From Candidatus Rifleibacteriota bacterium (GTDB taxonomy: Bacteria; Riflebacteria; Ozemobacteria; Ozemobacterales; Ozemobacteraceae), in assembly GCA_029565415.1 (NCBI GenBank), contig JAKQOH010000032.1, forward strand, positions 1 to 64,000: DNA of 64,000 nucleotides, in the 5' to 3' direction. This document shows positions 42,263 to 52,519 of the stretch, piece by piece. The stretch's first letter is position 1, and each line of letters starts with the position of its first letter. Under the pieces are notes generated by a model. That model made no database searches. It worked only from the letters and a program-made list of their open reading frames with translations, and was not told where the DNA came from. The position numbers and the translations under genes were made by a program.

Positions 42263-45200
42263 ATGTACCATACGAATTTCGTTCACCTTCACGTCCACAG
42301 CCATTACAGCATCCTGGACGGGGCAGCATCGGTCAAATCGATCATCGATGCCGCCCGGCGGTTCCGCATGCCCGCGATCGCGATCACGGATCACGGCAAC
42401 ATGTTCGCGGCGATCGATTTCTACCTGGCGGCTCTGAAGAAAGGCGTGAAGCCGATTCTGGGCTTCGAGGCCTACCTGACGCCAGGCAGCCGGTTCGAGA
42501 AGGATAAAGACCGCAACCGCTCCCCGCTGCATCACCTGGTGCTTCTTGCGAAGAACCAGACGGGGTACAAGAACATCGTCAAACTCTCGTCGCTGGGGTA
42601 CACCGAAGGTTTTTACTACAAGCCCCGCATCGACTGGGACCTCCTCGAGAAGTATCACGACGGGATCATCGCCCTCGGCGCCTGTCTTCAGGGCGAGGTG
42701 CCGTGGAAGCTGAACCATGGCGACGAGGAAGGTGCGCGCAAGGCCGTCCGGCGGTATCAGGACGTGTTCGGCCGCGACAACTTCTATCTCGAGATCCAGA
42801 ACCACGGGCTTTCGGAGCAGATCGACGTGCTGCCGAAGATCGTCTCGGTCGCGCGCGGCTGCGAAGTGCCGATCGTGGCGACGAACGACAGCCATTACGT
42901 CGGAGCTGACGACTGGGAAGCTCACGACGTGCTTCTCTGCCTCCAGACCCAGACGAAGATGACCGATCCGTCGCGGTTCCGGTTCGGCACGCACGAGTTC
43001 TACCTGAAGTCGCCCCAGGCGATGAGCGAACTGTTCCGCGAGTTTCCCGACGCGATCACGAACACGCTGCGCGTCGCCGAGCGGTGCAATGTACAACTCG
43101 CTCTTGGGAAGTCGATCCTGCCGCATTTCCCGATCCCGGAAGGGAAGACCTCGGAAAGCTATCTCGAGGAGCTGTGCCGCGCGGCGATTCCGCGACGGTA
43201 CCCCGAGTCGGAGCGGGAAGTGGCGGAAAAGCGGCTCGATTACGAGTTGAGCGTCATCCGGCGGATGGGGTTCTGCGACTACTTCCTGATCGTCTGGGAT
43301 TTCATCGACCAGGCGCGGAAGATGGGCGTTCCGGTCGGACCGGGGCGCGGTTCGGCGGCGGGCTCGATCGTGGCGTATCTGCTGTGGATCACGGATCTGG
43401 ACCCGATCAGGTATGCGCTGCTGTTCGAACGGTTTCTGAACCCCGACCGTATCAGCATGCCCGATATCGACATCGATTTTTCCGACGAAGGCCGGCAGAA
43501 GGTCATCGATTTCGTCGTCGAGAAGTATGGCCGGGAAAAGGTCTCCCAGATCATCACGTTCAACCAGATGCTCGCGAAGCAGGCGATCCGCGGGGTGGGG
43601 CGGGTGTTCGAGATGCCGCTTCCCGAGGTGGACCGGATCGCGAAGATGGTTCCCGAAAAGCCCGGCACGCACCTGAACAAGGTTCTGAACGAGGTTCCCG
43701 AGCTGAAGGAAGCGCTCGAGAACGGTTCCGAAGCCGAGAAGCGGCTGCTGAAGGTCGCGAAGACGGTCGACGGGGTGGTGAGCCACACCGGGATCCACGC
43801 GGCAGGCGTCGTGATCTCGCGCGATCCGCTCGACGACATCGTTCCGATGTTCAAGGACAAGTCGAACGAAATCGTGACGCAGTATGAGAAAAACGCGATC
43901 GAGAAGATCGGGCTGCTGAAGATGGACTTCCTCGGCCTGAAGACGCTTTCCGTCATCCAGCGGGCGCTCGATTACATCAAGGCTGCGCGGGGCATCGACG
44001 TCGACCTGACGGTCCGGACCTTCGACGACCAGGCAACGTATGACCTGCTGTGCCGGGGGTTCACGAAGGGCGTGTTCCAGCTCGAATCCGACGGGATGCG
44101 CAATCTGATCCTGAAGCTCAAACCGAGCGTGTTCGAGGATATCATCGCGCTTCTGGCGATGTACCGGCCCGGCCCGCTCGGTTCAGGCATGGTGGATGAC
44201 TTCGTCGAGTGCAAGCACGGCCGCAAGAAGATCGCGTATCCGCACCCGGACCTCGAGCCGATTCTGAAAGACACGTATGGCGTCTTCCTGTACCAGGAGC
44301 AGTGCATGCTCACGGCGAGCGTGATGGGCGGCTTCACCATGGGGCAAGCCGACCAGCTCCGCAAGGCGATGGCCAAAAAAATAACGGAAGAAATGGAACG
44401 GCTCGGCAAACTGTTCGTCGAGGGTGCCGTCAAGAAGGGGATCGACCAGGCGCTTGCGCAGTCGGTGTTCGACCAGATGGCGAGTTTCGGCGAATACGGG
44501 TTCAACAAGTCGCACTCGGCCGCCTACGCGGTCGTCACCTATAACACGGCATATCTGAAGGCGCATTATCCGACCGAGTTCATGGCGGCGGTTCTCTCGT
44601 CCGAACTCAACGACACGGATAAAATAGCAGAATATATAGACGAATGCGAGGAGATGGAGATCGGGATCCTGCCGCCCGACATCAACCGCAGCAGCGTTCT
44701 GTACACCGTCGAACCCGAGGGGATCCGGTACGGCCTGTCGGCGATCAAGGGCGTCGGAACGGGGGCGGTCGAGGGGCTGGTCGAGGCGCGCACGAGCGGC
44801 GGTCCGTTCAAGAGTCTGAGCGATCTGACCCGGCGGGTCGACACGAAGCTGCTCAACAGCCGCGTCCTCGAGTCGCTGATCAAGGCCGGAGCGATGGATA
44901 CGTATGGCCTGCGGCGCAGCCAGTTGCTCGCCATGGTCGGAGACGCGCTCAAGAGCGGCCAGAAGGTTCAGAAGGACAAATCGACCGGTCAGGCGACGTT
45001 CTTCGACCTGCTCGGAACCGAAGCGAGCGACGTTCTCGAGGCCGAGGCGCCGCCGCCCGACATTCCCGAGATGGGGGAGCGGGAGCGGCTTGCCGCCGAG
45101 AAGGAGGCGCTGGGCTTTTATCTGTCGGGCGATCCGTTCTCGGAAGTCGCGCCGATCGGCCGTCTGTTTTCGACCAGGCGGATCGACCAGTTCGAGACGG

Positions 45201-45781
45201 CCGCCGATGGCGGGGTGTACCGGATCGCGGCGATGCTGAACGGGGTCAAGCGCATCACGACGCAGAAGGGCGACATCATGGCCTTCCTTTCGATGGAAGC
45301 CGACAACGCGACGCTCGACGTGACGCTGTTCCCCAAGCTCTATGCCGAGGTGTCGAAACAGCTCGTGCTCGAAGAACCGCTGTTCATGGTCGTGCGCAGC
45401 GAGCTCAAAGGCGAGGAGATCAAGGTCAACGCCGAGCAGGTGCTGACCCTGGCCGACCTCAACCGCGAAGGGGGCGCTTCCCTCGTCTTCACGATTCCGG
45501 CCCAGGCGGCGAACCGGGCGACCTACGATCGGCTGCTGAAGCTGCTTCGCGGAAGTCCCGGCGTGCTGCCCTTCAAGCTACGCGTGATGACCCCGGAACG
45601 CGACTGCGTGACGATCCAGCCCCGCGCGCCGTTCCGTGTCGCCCTCACCCCCGCGCTGATCAAGGGCTGGGAGGAAATCTGCGGGAAACACAGCGTCTCG
45701 GCCGAGTTCCACGGGATCAGCGAAGGCCGCAGAAACAACGGAAAGAACGGAGCCTGGCGGCAGAAACAGGCCGCGGGCTGA
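42263..45781 (+). CDS. dnaE: DNA polymerase III alpha subunit
   Basis: 1172 residues, full length for DnaE1. PHP domain with HLHVHSHYS (~8) and ITDHGN. The polymerase core has GPGRGSAAGSIVAYLL, DIDIDFSDEGR (catalytic Asp), a long palm/fingers region with GYRPGPLGSG-type sequence MYRPGPLGSG and EYGFNKSHSAAYA. Then come the HhH region, an OB domain and a C-terminal part. It is the replicative polymerase. ATG 42263 is chosen; the frame is open to GTG 42248, but that lies next to the -10. It leads a plus-strand run of genes to 52452. Confidence 0.97.
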   Translation: MYHTNFVHLHVHSHYSILDGAASVKSIIDAARRFRMPAIAITDHGNMFAAIDFYLAALKKGVKPILGFEAYLTPGSRFEKDKDRNRSPLHHLVLLAKNQTGYKNIVKLSSLGYTEGFYYKPRIDWDLLEKYHDGIIALGACLQGEVPWKLNHGDEEGARKAVRRYQDVFGRDNFYLEIQNHGLSEQIDVLPKIVSVARGCEVPIVATNDSHYVGADDWEAHDVLLCLQTQTKMTDPSRFRFGTHEFYLKSPQAMSELFREFPDAITNTLRVAERCNVQLALGKSILPHFPIPEGKTSESYLEELCRAAIPRRYPESEREVAEKRLDYELSVIRRMGFCDYFLIVWDFIDQARKMGVPVGPGRGSAAGSIVAYLLWITDLDPIRYALLFERFLNPDRISMPDIDIDFSDEGRQKVIDFVVEKYGREKVSQIITFNQMLAKQAIRGVGRVFEMPLPEVDRIAKMVPEKPGTHLNKVLNEVPELKEALENGSEAEKRLLKVAKTVDGVVSHTGIHAAGVVISRDPLDDIVPMFKDKSNEIVTQYEKNAIEKIGLLKMDFLGLKTLSVIQRALDYIKAARGIDVDLTVRTFDDQATYDLLCRGFTKGVFQLESDGMRNLILKLKPSVFEDIIALLAMYRPGPLGSGMVDDFVECKHGRKKIAYPHPDLEPILKDTYGVFLYQEQCMLTASVMGGFTMGQADQLRKAMAKKITEEMERLGKLFVEGAVKKGIDQALAQSVFDQMASFGEYGFNKSHSAAYAVVTYNTAYLKAHYPTEFMAAVLSSELNDTDKIAEYIDECEEMEIGILPPDINRSSVLYTVEPEGIRYGLSAIKGVGTGAVEGLVEARTSGGPFKSLSDLTRRVDTKLLNSRVLESLIKAGAMDTYGLRRSQLLAMVGDALKSGQKVQKDKSTGQATFFDLLGTEASDVLEAEAPPPDIPEMGERERLAAEKEALGFYLSGDPFSEVAPIGRLFSTRRIDQFETAADGGVYRIAAMLNGVKRITTQKGDIMAFLSMEADNATLDVTLFPKLYAEVSKQLVLEEPLFMVVRSELKGEEIKVNAEQVLTLADLNREGGASLVFTIPAQAANRATYDRLLKLLRGSPGVLPFKLRVMTPERDCVTIQPRAPFRVALTPALIKGWEEICGKHSVSAEFHGISEGRRNNGKNGAWRQKQAAG

Positions 45782-45815
45782 TATCGAGAGCATCTCGTCA
45801 GAGGAAACAACCTTC

Positions 45816-48644
45816 ATGGGTTCATCGGGAAGAAGCGTGCTGGTCCGTCCGGGTCTTTTCCTGGCCGTCGTTGTCCTTCTGCTGCTCCCTTCGGCCGCGG
45901 CAGCCATCGAGCTCGACGACGTCTACCGCATGAGCGGCTCGTTCCGCGTCTGCGTCGAGGACGGCCTGCGGGTCTACTTCCCCGAACCCTGCACCGCCGT
46001 CATGCCCCGCATCATGGCCACCCTGCGCCGCGTGCGCGACCGGGTGATGGCGCGATACGCCGACCAGTCGCGGTTCGAGGTGTCGGTCATCCTCATCGAT
46101 CACGACGACCGCGAAGGCAGCTTTTCGGACCCCAAGTTCGACACCGTCACGATCTCGCTGACCGAGGAGATCGGCGCCCTGAGCACGCGGGGCTACTCGT
46201 TCGAGGACCGGTTCGCCCTGCGGCTGTCGAACATCCTCCTTCTCCGTGCCCTCGGCCCGGCAAAGATCGCCCTGAAGCGCCGGCTCGGCATCCTGTCGAT
46301 GCCGCCCTGGTTCCTCGAGGGACTGGCGCTGTACAACGCGTTTCCGCTCGACGCCCTGCATGTCAGCCGGCTGTATGACATGGCCCGCAGCAACCGTCTC
46401 TACTCGATGGACGATCTCTCGCTGATCAACAGCCGGGACGACCTTGTGCGCGAAGAGATGACCTTCCAGGCCCACGCGATGATGCAGTTCCTGCACAGCC
46501 GTTCCCGGCCGGATGCCGGGTATCGTCTCCTGAAGCGAATCGCCCAGAAGCCCATCCGGTTCGACGAGTTGTTCCGACAGGAATTCGGCCTCACGCTGAA
46601 GGACGCCTTCCGCGAGTTTTCGTCCTTCGTCCAGGCCGAGTGCCGTCGCACCGACTGTCGCGACCGCAAGGCCGGGGTTTCGGCAGGGGATTTCGGCGGC
46701 GGCCGGTTCTACCAGGGGCTGCGCCACTCACCCGCCGACGGGAGCTGGGTCTGGGTCAGTTCGGCCAACCGCCGCGAGGAAACCTACGATCTGTGGCGTC
46801 TTCCCCCGGGTGCGAAAGGGGCGCGCGGAAACGCCCGCACCATCCTCCGGAACGTTCATCCGTCACTGCTCGTCGACCGTGAATCCGGCATGATATATAT
46901 CGGTAAGTATTACGTCAACACGGCGCGCCAGCGGCGGCTCGAGTTGTGGTGTGTCCCGCCGCAAGGGAAGCCCCGGCCCTTCGTGCGCGAAGCCGGCAGC
47001 TTCCGGCCGCTGAGCATCGAGGGCGGCCGGCTCTGGTATCTGAACGTCACGCGTGGTCTGACGTTCGTCAAATCGGTTTCCCTCGGCGAAGAACCCGTTC
47101 CCCGGACCGAGTTCGCCTTTCCGCCGTATCTGCGGCCTCTCGATGTGGCGGTCGACGCGCGCAGGGGCGAGCTGTTGTATGTCGTCCAGGATGGTATCCG
47201 CCGGCAACTGGTGAGCCTCCCCCTCCCGGAGCCCGGCGCAACGATTTCCTCCGAGCCGGGACTTTCCGGTGGCCGCATTCTTCATGCGGCGGACGGGATG
47301 ATCCGGTATCCCACCGTCGCGGGGAGTGACATCCTGTTCTGCGCCGAGATCGAGAACCGGACCCTCCAGCTCCACCGCATCGCGGGCGGGGCTTCGGCAG
47401 CCGTGCGGCTCACGCAGGTTCCCGGCGGCGTCTGGGATTACACGCTCGCAAGCGATGGACACCCACTCGTCGTGACGCTCCAGGATGGCGGCTTCCGCCC
47501 CGTGCTCGCGGATCTAGCCTCGCCGCTGGCACGTCCTGCAACGACCACCCCTTCGTTGTTCGACAATCCCGCGTTCACCGCCAGCGGGGCTGTCTGCATC
47601 CCGTCCGATACGGGGACGATCAAAAGCGTCCCCTATACTCCCGAGTATCGCAGCTCGTTCTGGCTGCCGAAAATCAGTCGCGATGACCAGGGAGCCGTGT
47701 TCGGGATCTACAGCTACCGCTCTGACCGGCTCGATCGTGACCGGATCGAGTTTTCCCCGACCTATGGGTTCAAGAGCCGGAAATGGGGCTACACGGGCGG
47801 ATATCAGCACCGGTTCGGGCTGTTCCGGGTGAACACGGCCGTGGAGGATCGCGTCATCCGGAAGAGTTATCTGTCGAACTCGTATTACGAGCGCGTCCGG
47901 TCTCAGGATTTCAGCTTCGGGTACCCGTTCAGCCTTTCGACCTCCATCACGGCCGGCGTCAACCTGACGCACCGCGGCATCGCCGAGTATCCCGACAAGG
48001 GCGAAGTTCCGAGCGTCGGCCGCGATCACTCCCTGTACGGCACCGTGTATCACCGCGCCATCCGGACCGAGCCGTTCTGGCAGATATTCCCGCGCAAGGG
48101 CCGCGAAGTCACGGCATCCTGGCGCCGGGGCACCTCGATGGCCGCCGGAGAGCTCATTTACGACTCGTTCGGCGTGCGGTGGAACGAGTTCGTGCCGCTC
48201 GGCCGTTCGGGATGGGTTGCGTCGCTGCGTGGCTGGTTCGCCGAAGACGACAAGGAAAACGAGATCCGGCGGCCCGACGATCTGAACCTCGGCGGGAGCG
48301 ATTTCCTGCGCGGGTATGCTGGCTCGGTGCGGTATGGCGACTCGCTGCGTGCCGCCTCGGTGCATCTGGGGCGAACACTTCCGCTATCGTTCCCCTGGCT
48401 TCGCGCCTGGGTCCAGAAGGAGATCATCGTCGGCGAAGCATTCTGGGAGATGGGCGATGTGCGCACCCAGGGGCGCCCGTTCCGGTATCTGTATGATCAC
48501 GGCTTCGAGTTGCGGTCGCGCTGGCTGCTTCTGCGGCGCATTCCCCTGACGTTCCGGACGGGGATTGCCTGGCCGCATGACGGCGGAACAAGCCACTCGT
48601 ATGTGGCGTTCGACATCACGACCCTGAGCGGGCTCGTGCAGTAA
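45816..48644 (+). CDS. Outer-membrane protein: degenerate peptidase-like domain, beta-propeller, beta-barrel
   Basis: 942 residues. Signal peptide (~10-30). Residues ~40-280 resemble the gluzincin (peptidase MA) layout, with MPPWFLEGLALYNA as the conserved P-x-W-x-x-E-G-x-A segment. The place of the zinc HExxH reads LSNILLLRAL, so catalysis is unlikely. Residues ~300-590 have TolB-like propeller repeats. The last ~330 residues alternate amphipathic strands rich in Tyr/Trp/Arg and Gly with a conserved FLRGYAGSVRYGD turn, as in surface-antigen/BamA-type barrels. A C-terminal strand ends in LVQ. It could be an outer-membrane anchored binding protein. Confidence 0.75.
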   Translation: MGSSGRSVLVRPGLFLAVVVLLLLPSAAAAIELDDVYRMSGSFRVCVEDGLRVYFPEPCTAVMPRIMATLRRVRDRVMARYADQSRFEVSVILIDHDDREGSFSDPKFDTVTISLTEEIGALSTRGYSFEDRFALRLSNILLLRALGPAKIALKRRLGILSMPPWFLEGLALYNAFPLDALHVSRLYDMARSNRLYSMDDLSLINSRDDLVREEMTFQAHAMMQFLHSRSRPDAGYRLLKRIAQKPIRFDELFRQEFGLTLKDAFREFSSFVQAECRRTDCRDRKAGVSAGDFGGGRFYQGLRHSPADGSWVWVSSANRREETYDLWRLPPGAKGARGNARTILRNVHPSLLVDRESGMIYIGKYYVNTARQRRLELWCVPPQGKPRPFVREAGSFRPLSIEGGRLWYLNVTRGLTFVKSVSLGEEPVPRTEFAFPPYLRPLDVAVDARRGELLYVVQDGIRRQLVSLPLPEPGATISSEPGLSGGRILHAADGMIRYPTVAGSDILFCAEIENRTLQLHRIAGGASAAVRLTQVPGGVWDYTLASDGHPLVVTLQDGGFRPVLADLASPLARPATTTPSLFDNPAFTASGAVCIPSDTGTIKSVPYTPEYRSSFWLPKISRDDQGAVFGIYSYRSDRLDRDRIEFSPTYGFKSRKWGYTGGYQHRFGLFRVNTAVEDRVIRKSYLSNSYYERVRSQDFSFGYPFSLSTSITAGVNLTHRGIAEYPDKGEVPSVGRDHSLYGTVYHRAIRTEPFWQIFPRKGREVTASWRRGTSMAAGELIYDSFGVRWNEFVPLGRSGWVASLRGWFAEDDKENEIRRPDDLNLGGSDFLRGYAGSVRYGDSLRAASVHLGRTLPLSFPWLRAWVQKEIIVGEAFWEMGDVRTQGRPFRYLYDHGFELRSRWLLLRRIPLTFRTGIAWPHDGGTSHSYVAFDITTLSGLVQ

Positions 48645-48653
48645 CCCGCGCAG

Positions 48654-48962
48654 ATGCCAGTCAGATCCCTCATTTCATCCGCCGTCGCCGTGATGCTGGC
48701 AATCGGAGCGGTTCTGCTCGTCCGCATCGAAACGATGGCATCCCACAACGCGGTTCTGGATCTCGCCGTCGGGGTGACGACTCTGCGGACGGCTTGTTTC
48801 CTGCTGCTTCCGATCGTTTCGTTCGGCGTCTACACCGGCATCCAGGATTTCCGAAGCCATCAGGGAAGCCGCGTGCAGAATGCCATCGGCGCCATCGTCG
48901 GCATGGGGCTTCTCATCGGAACCCTCTACCTGCTGAGCGTGTTTTTGACGTATCCTCTCTGA
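48654..48962 (+). CDS. Small integral membrane protein
   Basis: 102 residues with three predicted helices (~8-25, 45-62 and 80-100) joined by short charged loops. It begins 9 bases after the barrel gene and ends 7 bases before the next, so it is part of the run. No family recognised. Confidence 0.65.
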   Translation: MPVRSLISSAVAVMLAIGAVLLVRIETMASHNAVLDLAVGVTTLRTACFLLLPIVSFGVYTGIQDFRSHQGSRVQNAIGAIVGMGLLIGTLYLLSVFLTYPL

Positions 48963-48969
48963 AAGCACC

Positions 48970-49908
48970 ATGAAGATCACCGCCGCACGCGTCACGCACA
49001 TCTTCTGTATCGTCGTTCTCCTGCTCGTCTCTCCCTGCCGGCCCCTTCTCGCGCAGGAGTGGAAACGGTCGGTGCGCGGCCTGTTCGGCGAGATCTCCCA
49101 GGCCGTCAGCAGCCAGGATGTCGGTTCGCTTCCGGCCGGCATTCACGCCGTGCACCGGTCGGGCATCTCGGGCATCGTCATCGAGCCGGGCATGGCCGAG
49201 GTTTTCCCGCATGCCTGGAACGGGGCGCCCGGCCTTCTCGACCGGTATCGCGAGGCAGCCGTTGCCGATCGGGGGCTCGTCGCGGCGATCAATGGCACTT
49301 TTTTCGGAACCCAGGGGGTCCTCGGTCAGCTCGTGATCGGGCGGAAGCGGCCGCGCGGCATCCGGCAGATGCCGGCCTCGTTCAGCCGTTGTTTCCTCGC
49401 GCTCCTTTCGGGAACCGGAGGCTCGCGCTGGGTTCTCGGCGAGACCGCGGTGCACGGCGACACCCTCTGCCAGCCCGAATTCTTCACCACGAGTCGGTTC
49501 AACCGTCCCATCCAGGAAGGCGAGCGGCTCGAGCACCTTCTCGGCGGCGGCGGCTGGATCGTCCGGGACGGCCGGGACGTGCACATGGAGGCCTACGGCC
49601 GTCAGAAGTTCCGGTTCCGGAAAGCTGACCAGGACTCACGCCATACGATCGTTGCGATGGATCGACAGAACCGTTTGTATCTGCTCATTGCAGAAACGGG
49701 AAGCAATCTCGAACGCGTTTCATCGCTCCTGCGGGACCCGACCGCCTTTGATTCGATAACGGATGCTATCTTTTTTGACGGCGGTTCCTCCTCGGTGTTG
49801 ATCGCGAACGGCCAGTATCTCGTTGCGCCGCTGTATCTCGTCGACAAGGCTCGGTATTCGGCCCTGTTCGTGCGGGTTCCGGCACCTGACGGGAGCGTGA
49901 CGCCATGA
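48970..49908 (+). CDS. Secreted phosphodiester glycosidase-like (NAGPA domain) protein
   Basis: 312 residues. Signal peptide (~8-28). Core motifs: VAAINGTFFG, LGGGGWIVRDG, HTIVAMDRQNRLYLLIAE and ITDAIFFDGGSSSVLIANG, matching the NAGPA/exopolysaccharide biosynthesis family whose members cleave or modify sugar phosphodiesters or peptidoglycan-linked sugars. It acts outside the cytoplasm. The stop overlaps the ygiQ start as ATGA. Confidence 0.85.
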   Translation: MKITAARVTHIFCIVVLLLVSPCRPLLAQEWKRSVRGLFGEISQAVSSQDVGSLPAGIHAVHRSGISGIVIEPGMAEVFPHAWNGAPGLLDRYREAAVADRGLVAAINGTFFGTQGVLGQLVIGRKRPRGIRQMPASFSRCFLALLSGTGGSRWVLGETAVHGDTLCQPEFFTTSRFNRPIQEGERLEHLLGGGGWIVRDGRDVHMEAYGRQKFRFRKADQDSRHTIVAMDRQNRLYLLIAETGSNLERVSSLLRDPTAFDSITDAIFFDGGSSSVLIANGQYLVAPLYLVDKARYSALFVRVPAPDGSVTP

Positions 49909-51644
49909 GCTGGTTCCGGTTTCCGCCGCTTCACGCCCTCGGGAAAACCGATCTCCAGGGGTGTCAGGGGTCCTACGACGTCGTTCTGATCAGCGGGGAT
50001 GCGTATGTCGATCATCCCTCGTTCCCGGCAGCGGCCGTGGCGCGACGGCTCGAAGCGCTCGGCGCGAGCGTTGCCGTCATCGCCCAGCCCGACTGGCGCT
50101 CCCTCGACGACTTCCGGGTCTTCGGCCGACCGAACCTGTTCTTCGGGGTGACGGCGGGGGCGATGGACAGCATGGTGTCGAACTACACCTCGATGAAGAT
50201 GCCCCGGCGCGAAGACCGCCTCTCGCCCGGCGGTCACACCGGGCTCCGGCCGAAGCGCGCCGTGCAGATCTACACCCAGCGGCTTCGCGAGGCGTTTCCC
50301 GGCATTCCCATCGTCCTGGGCGGGATCGAGGCGTCGCTTCGCCGGTTCGCCCATTACGATTTCTGGGAAGACCGGATCCGGGACCCGATCCTGATGGACG
50401 CGCCTGCCTCGCTGCTGGTGTACGGCATGGCCGAGTCGGTGCTGGCCGGCGTTCTCGACTGGTACCGGTCGGAGCGCAGCCGCGAAAAGGGCGCCTGGCC
50501 GACGATTCCCCAGACCTGCATCCGCGTTCCGCATGGCACCTGGCGCGAGCGCGTCACCGGCAACGTCGTGGAGCTTCCCACACCGGACGAGTGCCGTCGC
50601 GAACCGCGTCGGTTCATGGAATTGTCGGTGCATCTCGACACGGCCGTCCGGCCCGCCGCGCCGATCCTTGTCCAGCCACACCCGAAAGGGGATATCCTCT
50701 GTTTTCCGCCGTCGAAAGCCGACTGGCTGGCGGAGCCGGGACTGCTCGATCATCTCCGGTTCAACCGGCTGACCCACCCGCTGTATGAGGAGCCCGTTCC
50801 CGGGCTCGAACCGGTCCAGTTCTCGGTCGTCTCGCATCGCGGCTGCCTCGGGGCGTGTGCCTTCTGCGCCCTCGCAGCCCACCAGGGCCGGTCAATCCGG
50901 TCACGTTCCCCCGAGGCCATTCTCGAGGAGATCCGTTCGTTTCCCGACCACCCGATGTTCCGGGGCACGGTTCCCGATGTCGGCGGCCCGTCAGTCAACA
51001 TGTACGGCTGGGACTGCCGTCGCGGAGGATGCGACACGGGGCTGTGCACCCATCCGAAGCGTTGTCCTCAGATCACCGGTGGTCTCCAGGCCCTCGCCGA
51101 TCTGCTGAAAAGGGCCCGCGAGCTCCCCGGCATCAAGCACGTATTCCTCGGATCGGGGCTCCGGTATGACCTGATCCGGAACGACGACTGGCCGGCATTC
51201 CAGGAGATCATCCGACACCACATCTCGGGCCAGCTGAAGGTCGCCCCCGAGCATGTCGATCGCGACGTCCTGCGCCTGATGCGGAAAGGAGCCGACGCGG
51301 ATTTTGCCGGTTTCGTCCGGCGATTTTCCGATGCGTCATCCCAGGCTGGTCTTCGGTTGTATCTTGTGCCCTATTTCATGACCGCCTTCCCGGGGTCTGC
51401 CGGCAAAGATCGATCGATCGCCGAGTTCGTCCGGCTCCACCGGCTCGCCCACGAGCAGATCCAGGAGTTCACCCCGACCCCCGCGACGATCGGCACCGCG
51501 ATGTACGCGACGGGGATCGATCCCGAAGGCCGGCCGGTCGCCGTGACACGTGGGGCGCTCGACCGAAGCACCGGCCGGCGCGCGATCCAGTCGGATGCGA
51601 CCAGGAAACCCCCAGCCGGGCGCGGCGATGACCGCAAACGCTGA
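49905..51644 (+). CDS. ygiQ: YgiQ family radical SAM protein
   Basis: 579 residues, shorter than E. coli YgiQ (~740) because the C-terminal extension is missing. Markers: VVLISGDAYVDHPSF, GGIEASLRRFAHYDFW, and the radical SAM site SHRGCLGACAFCALAAHQG (CxxxCxxC). A second Cys cluster is GCDTGLCTHPKRCPQ. Family function is unknown. A 4-base overlap with the glycosidase gene and a 17-base overlap with the next gene show tight coupling. Confidence 0.92.
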   Translation: MSWFRFPPLHALGKTDLQGCQGSYDVVLISGDAYVDHPSFPAAAVARRLEALGASVAVIAQPDWRSLDDFRVFGRPNLFFGVTAGAMDSMVSNYTSMKMPRREDRLSPGGHTGLRPKRAVQIYTQRLREAFPGIPIVLGGIEASLRRFAHYDFWEDRIRDPILMDAPASLLVYGMAESVLAGVLDWYRSERSREKGAWPTIPQTCIRVPHGTWRERVTGNVVELPTPDECRREPRRFMELSVHLDTAVRPAAPILVQPHPKGDILCFPPSKADWLAEPGLLDHLRFNRLTHPLYEEPVPGLEPVQFSVVSHRGCLGACAFCALAAHQGRSIRSRSPEAILEEIRSFPDHPMFRGTVPDVGGPSVNMYGWDCRRGGCDTGLCTHPKRCPQITGGLQALADLLKRARELPGIKHVFLGSGLRYDLIRNDDWPAFQEIIRHHISGQLKVAPEHVDRDVLRLMRKGADADFAGFVRRFSDASSQAGLRLYLVPYFMTAFPGSAGKDRSIAEFVRLHRLAHEQIQEFTPTPATIGTAMYATGIDPEGRPVAVTRGALDRSTGRRAIQSDATRKPPAGRGDDRKR

Positions 51645-52452
51645 TCCTTCCGGCGCTCTTCTCACCTTCCTGCGGCAGCACGAAGCCTCGTTCAACGAGG
51701 AACTGCATCTTCTCCTGACGGGCCGCAAGCGCGTCGAATGCCACCCGGCAGACGGGCCGGAGCGAGGGCACGGCTGGGTGGTCACCTGGGCAGATGCGAC
51801 TGCGGGCGAATGGCATCTGGCCCATCCCTTCGGGACGCCGGACGCCTATCTCCCGGATCTCCCGCTTCTCCCGAGGGACCCGGCACTTCAGCTTCTCGTG
51901 CCGGTTTCCGCCGCCGCCGCGGCGTGCTCGGCGCATGGGTTGTCGATCGCCGAGAACCTGATCTGGTTCCGCGATACGGGACGCGACGCCAGCCCAGAAA
52001 CGGCCTGCCGGCACGCACCGCCGCTTCCAGATCTCGAGCTGGTTCAGCGATGGGAAACGGCGGACGGGGCTCCCGCGACATCCGGGCCCGGGAATTATAT
52101 GGCACTCTATTTCAGGGAGTCGGCTTCGATCGTCGCCCTGGTCAAATGCATCCATCTGACGCCCGGCACGGCCGAGGTGTATATCGAGACCGCCCCGCAT
52201 CGGAGAGGCCGGGGGCTGGGGACGGCGATTCTGCGCGAAATGCTGCGTCGGCTGCGCGGCCAGGGCTTGACGATGATCTATGTCGTGAGCGGCGAGAACA
52301 CGGCATCCCTCGCGCTGGCACGAAAGGCCGGTCTTGCCCCCTTCCAGACCCTGAGCCGGATTCCCCTGGTCCCGGCCCGCGCGGGGAGCGATGGGGTTCG
52401 ACGATCCCGTCACGAGATCATTGACGGACAGTCCCCGGACGGCCTAGAATGA
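51628..52452 (+). CDS. GNAT family N-acetyltransferase
   Basis: 274 residues. The C-terminal ~110 residues carry the acetyl-CoA loop RRGRGLGTAILREMLR (R-x-x-G-x-G/A) and a following strand-helix (YVVSGENTASLALARKAGL). The N-terminal 150 residues are not typical GNAT sequence. ATG 51628 overlaps the end of ygiQ; upstream in-frame starts would lie deeper inside it. The substrate is unknown. The promoter of the next gene lies within the last 32 bases. Confidence 0.83.
   Translation: MTANADPSGALLTFLRQHEASFNEELHLLLTGRKRVECHPADGPERGHGWVVTWADATAGEWHLAHPFGTPDAYLPDLPLLPRDPALQLLVPVSAAAAACSAHGLSIAENLIWFRDTGRDASPETACRHAPPLPDLELVQRWETADGAPATSGPGNYMALYFRESASIVALVKCIHLTPGTAEVYIETAPHRRGRGLGTAILREMLRRLRGQGLTMIYVVSGENTASLALARKAGLAPFQTLSRIPLVPARAGSDGVRRSRHEIIDGQSPDGLE
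52421..52450 (+). promoter_or_regulatory. Predicted promoter of the mannose nucleotide gene
   Basis: TTGACG (52421-52426), an 18-base spacer and TAGAAT (52445-52450). It lies inside the end of the GNAT gene, 70 bases before ATG 52520. Confidence 0.65.
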
Positions 52453-52519
52453 TGTTTCGGACAAACCACAGAGAGATACGACAACGATCAGGAATGGATG
52501 GAAAGGGAGAAGACGACCG

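Noticed and set aside
46200..46340. Active metallopeptidase in the outer-membrane protein
   Set aside because: The P-W-x-x-E-G segment is present but the HExxH motif is not.
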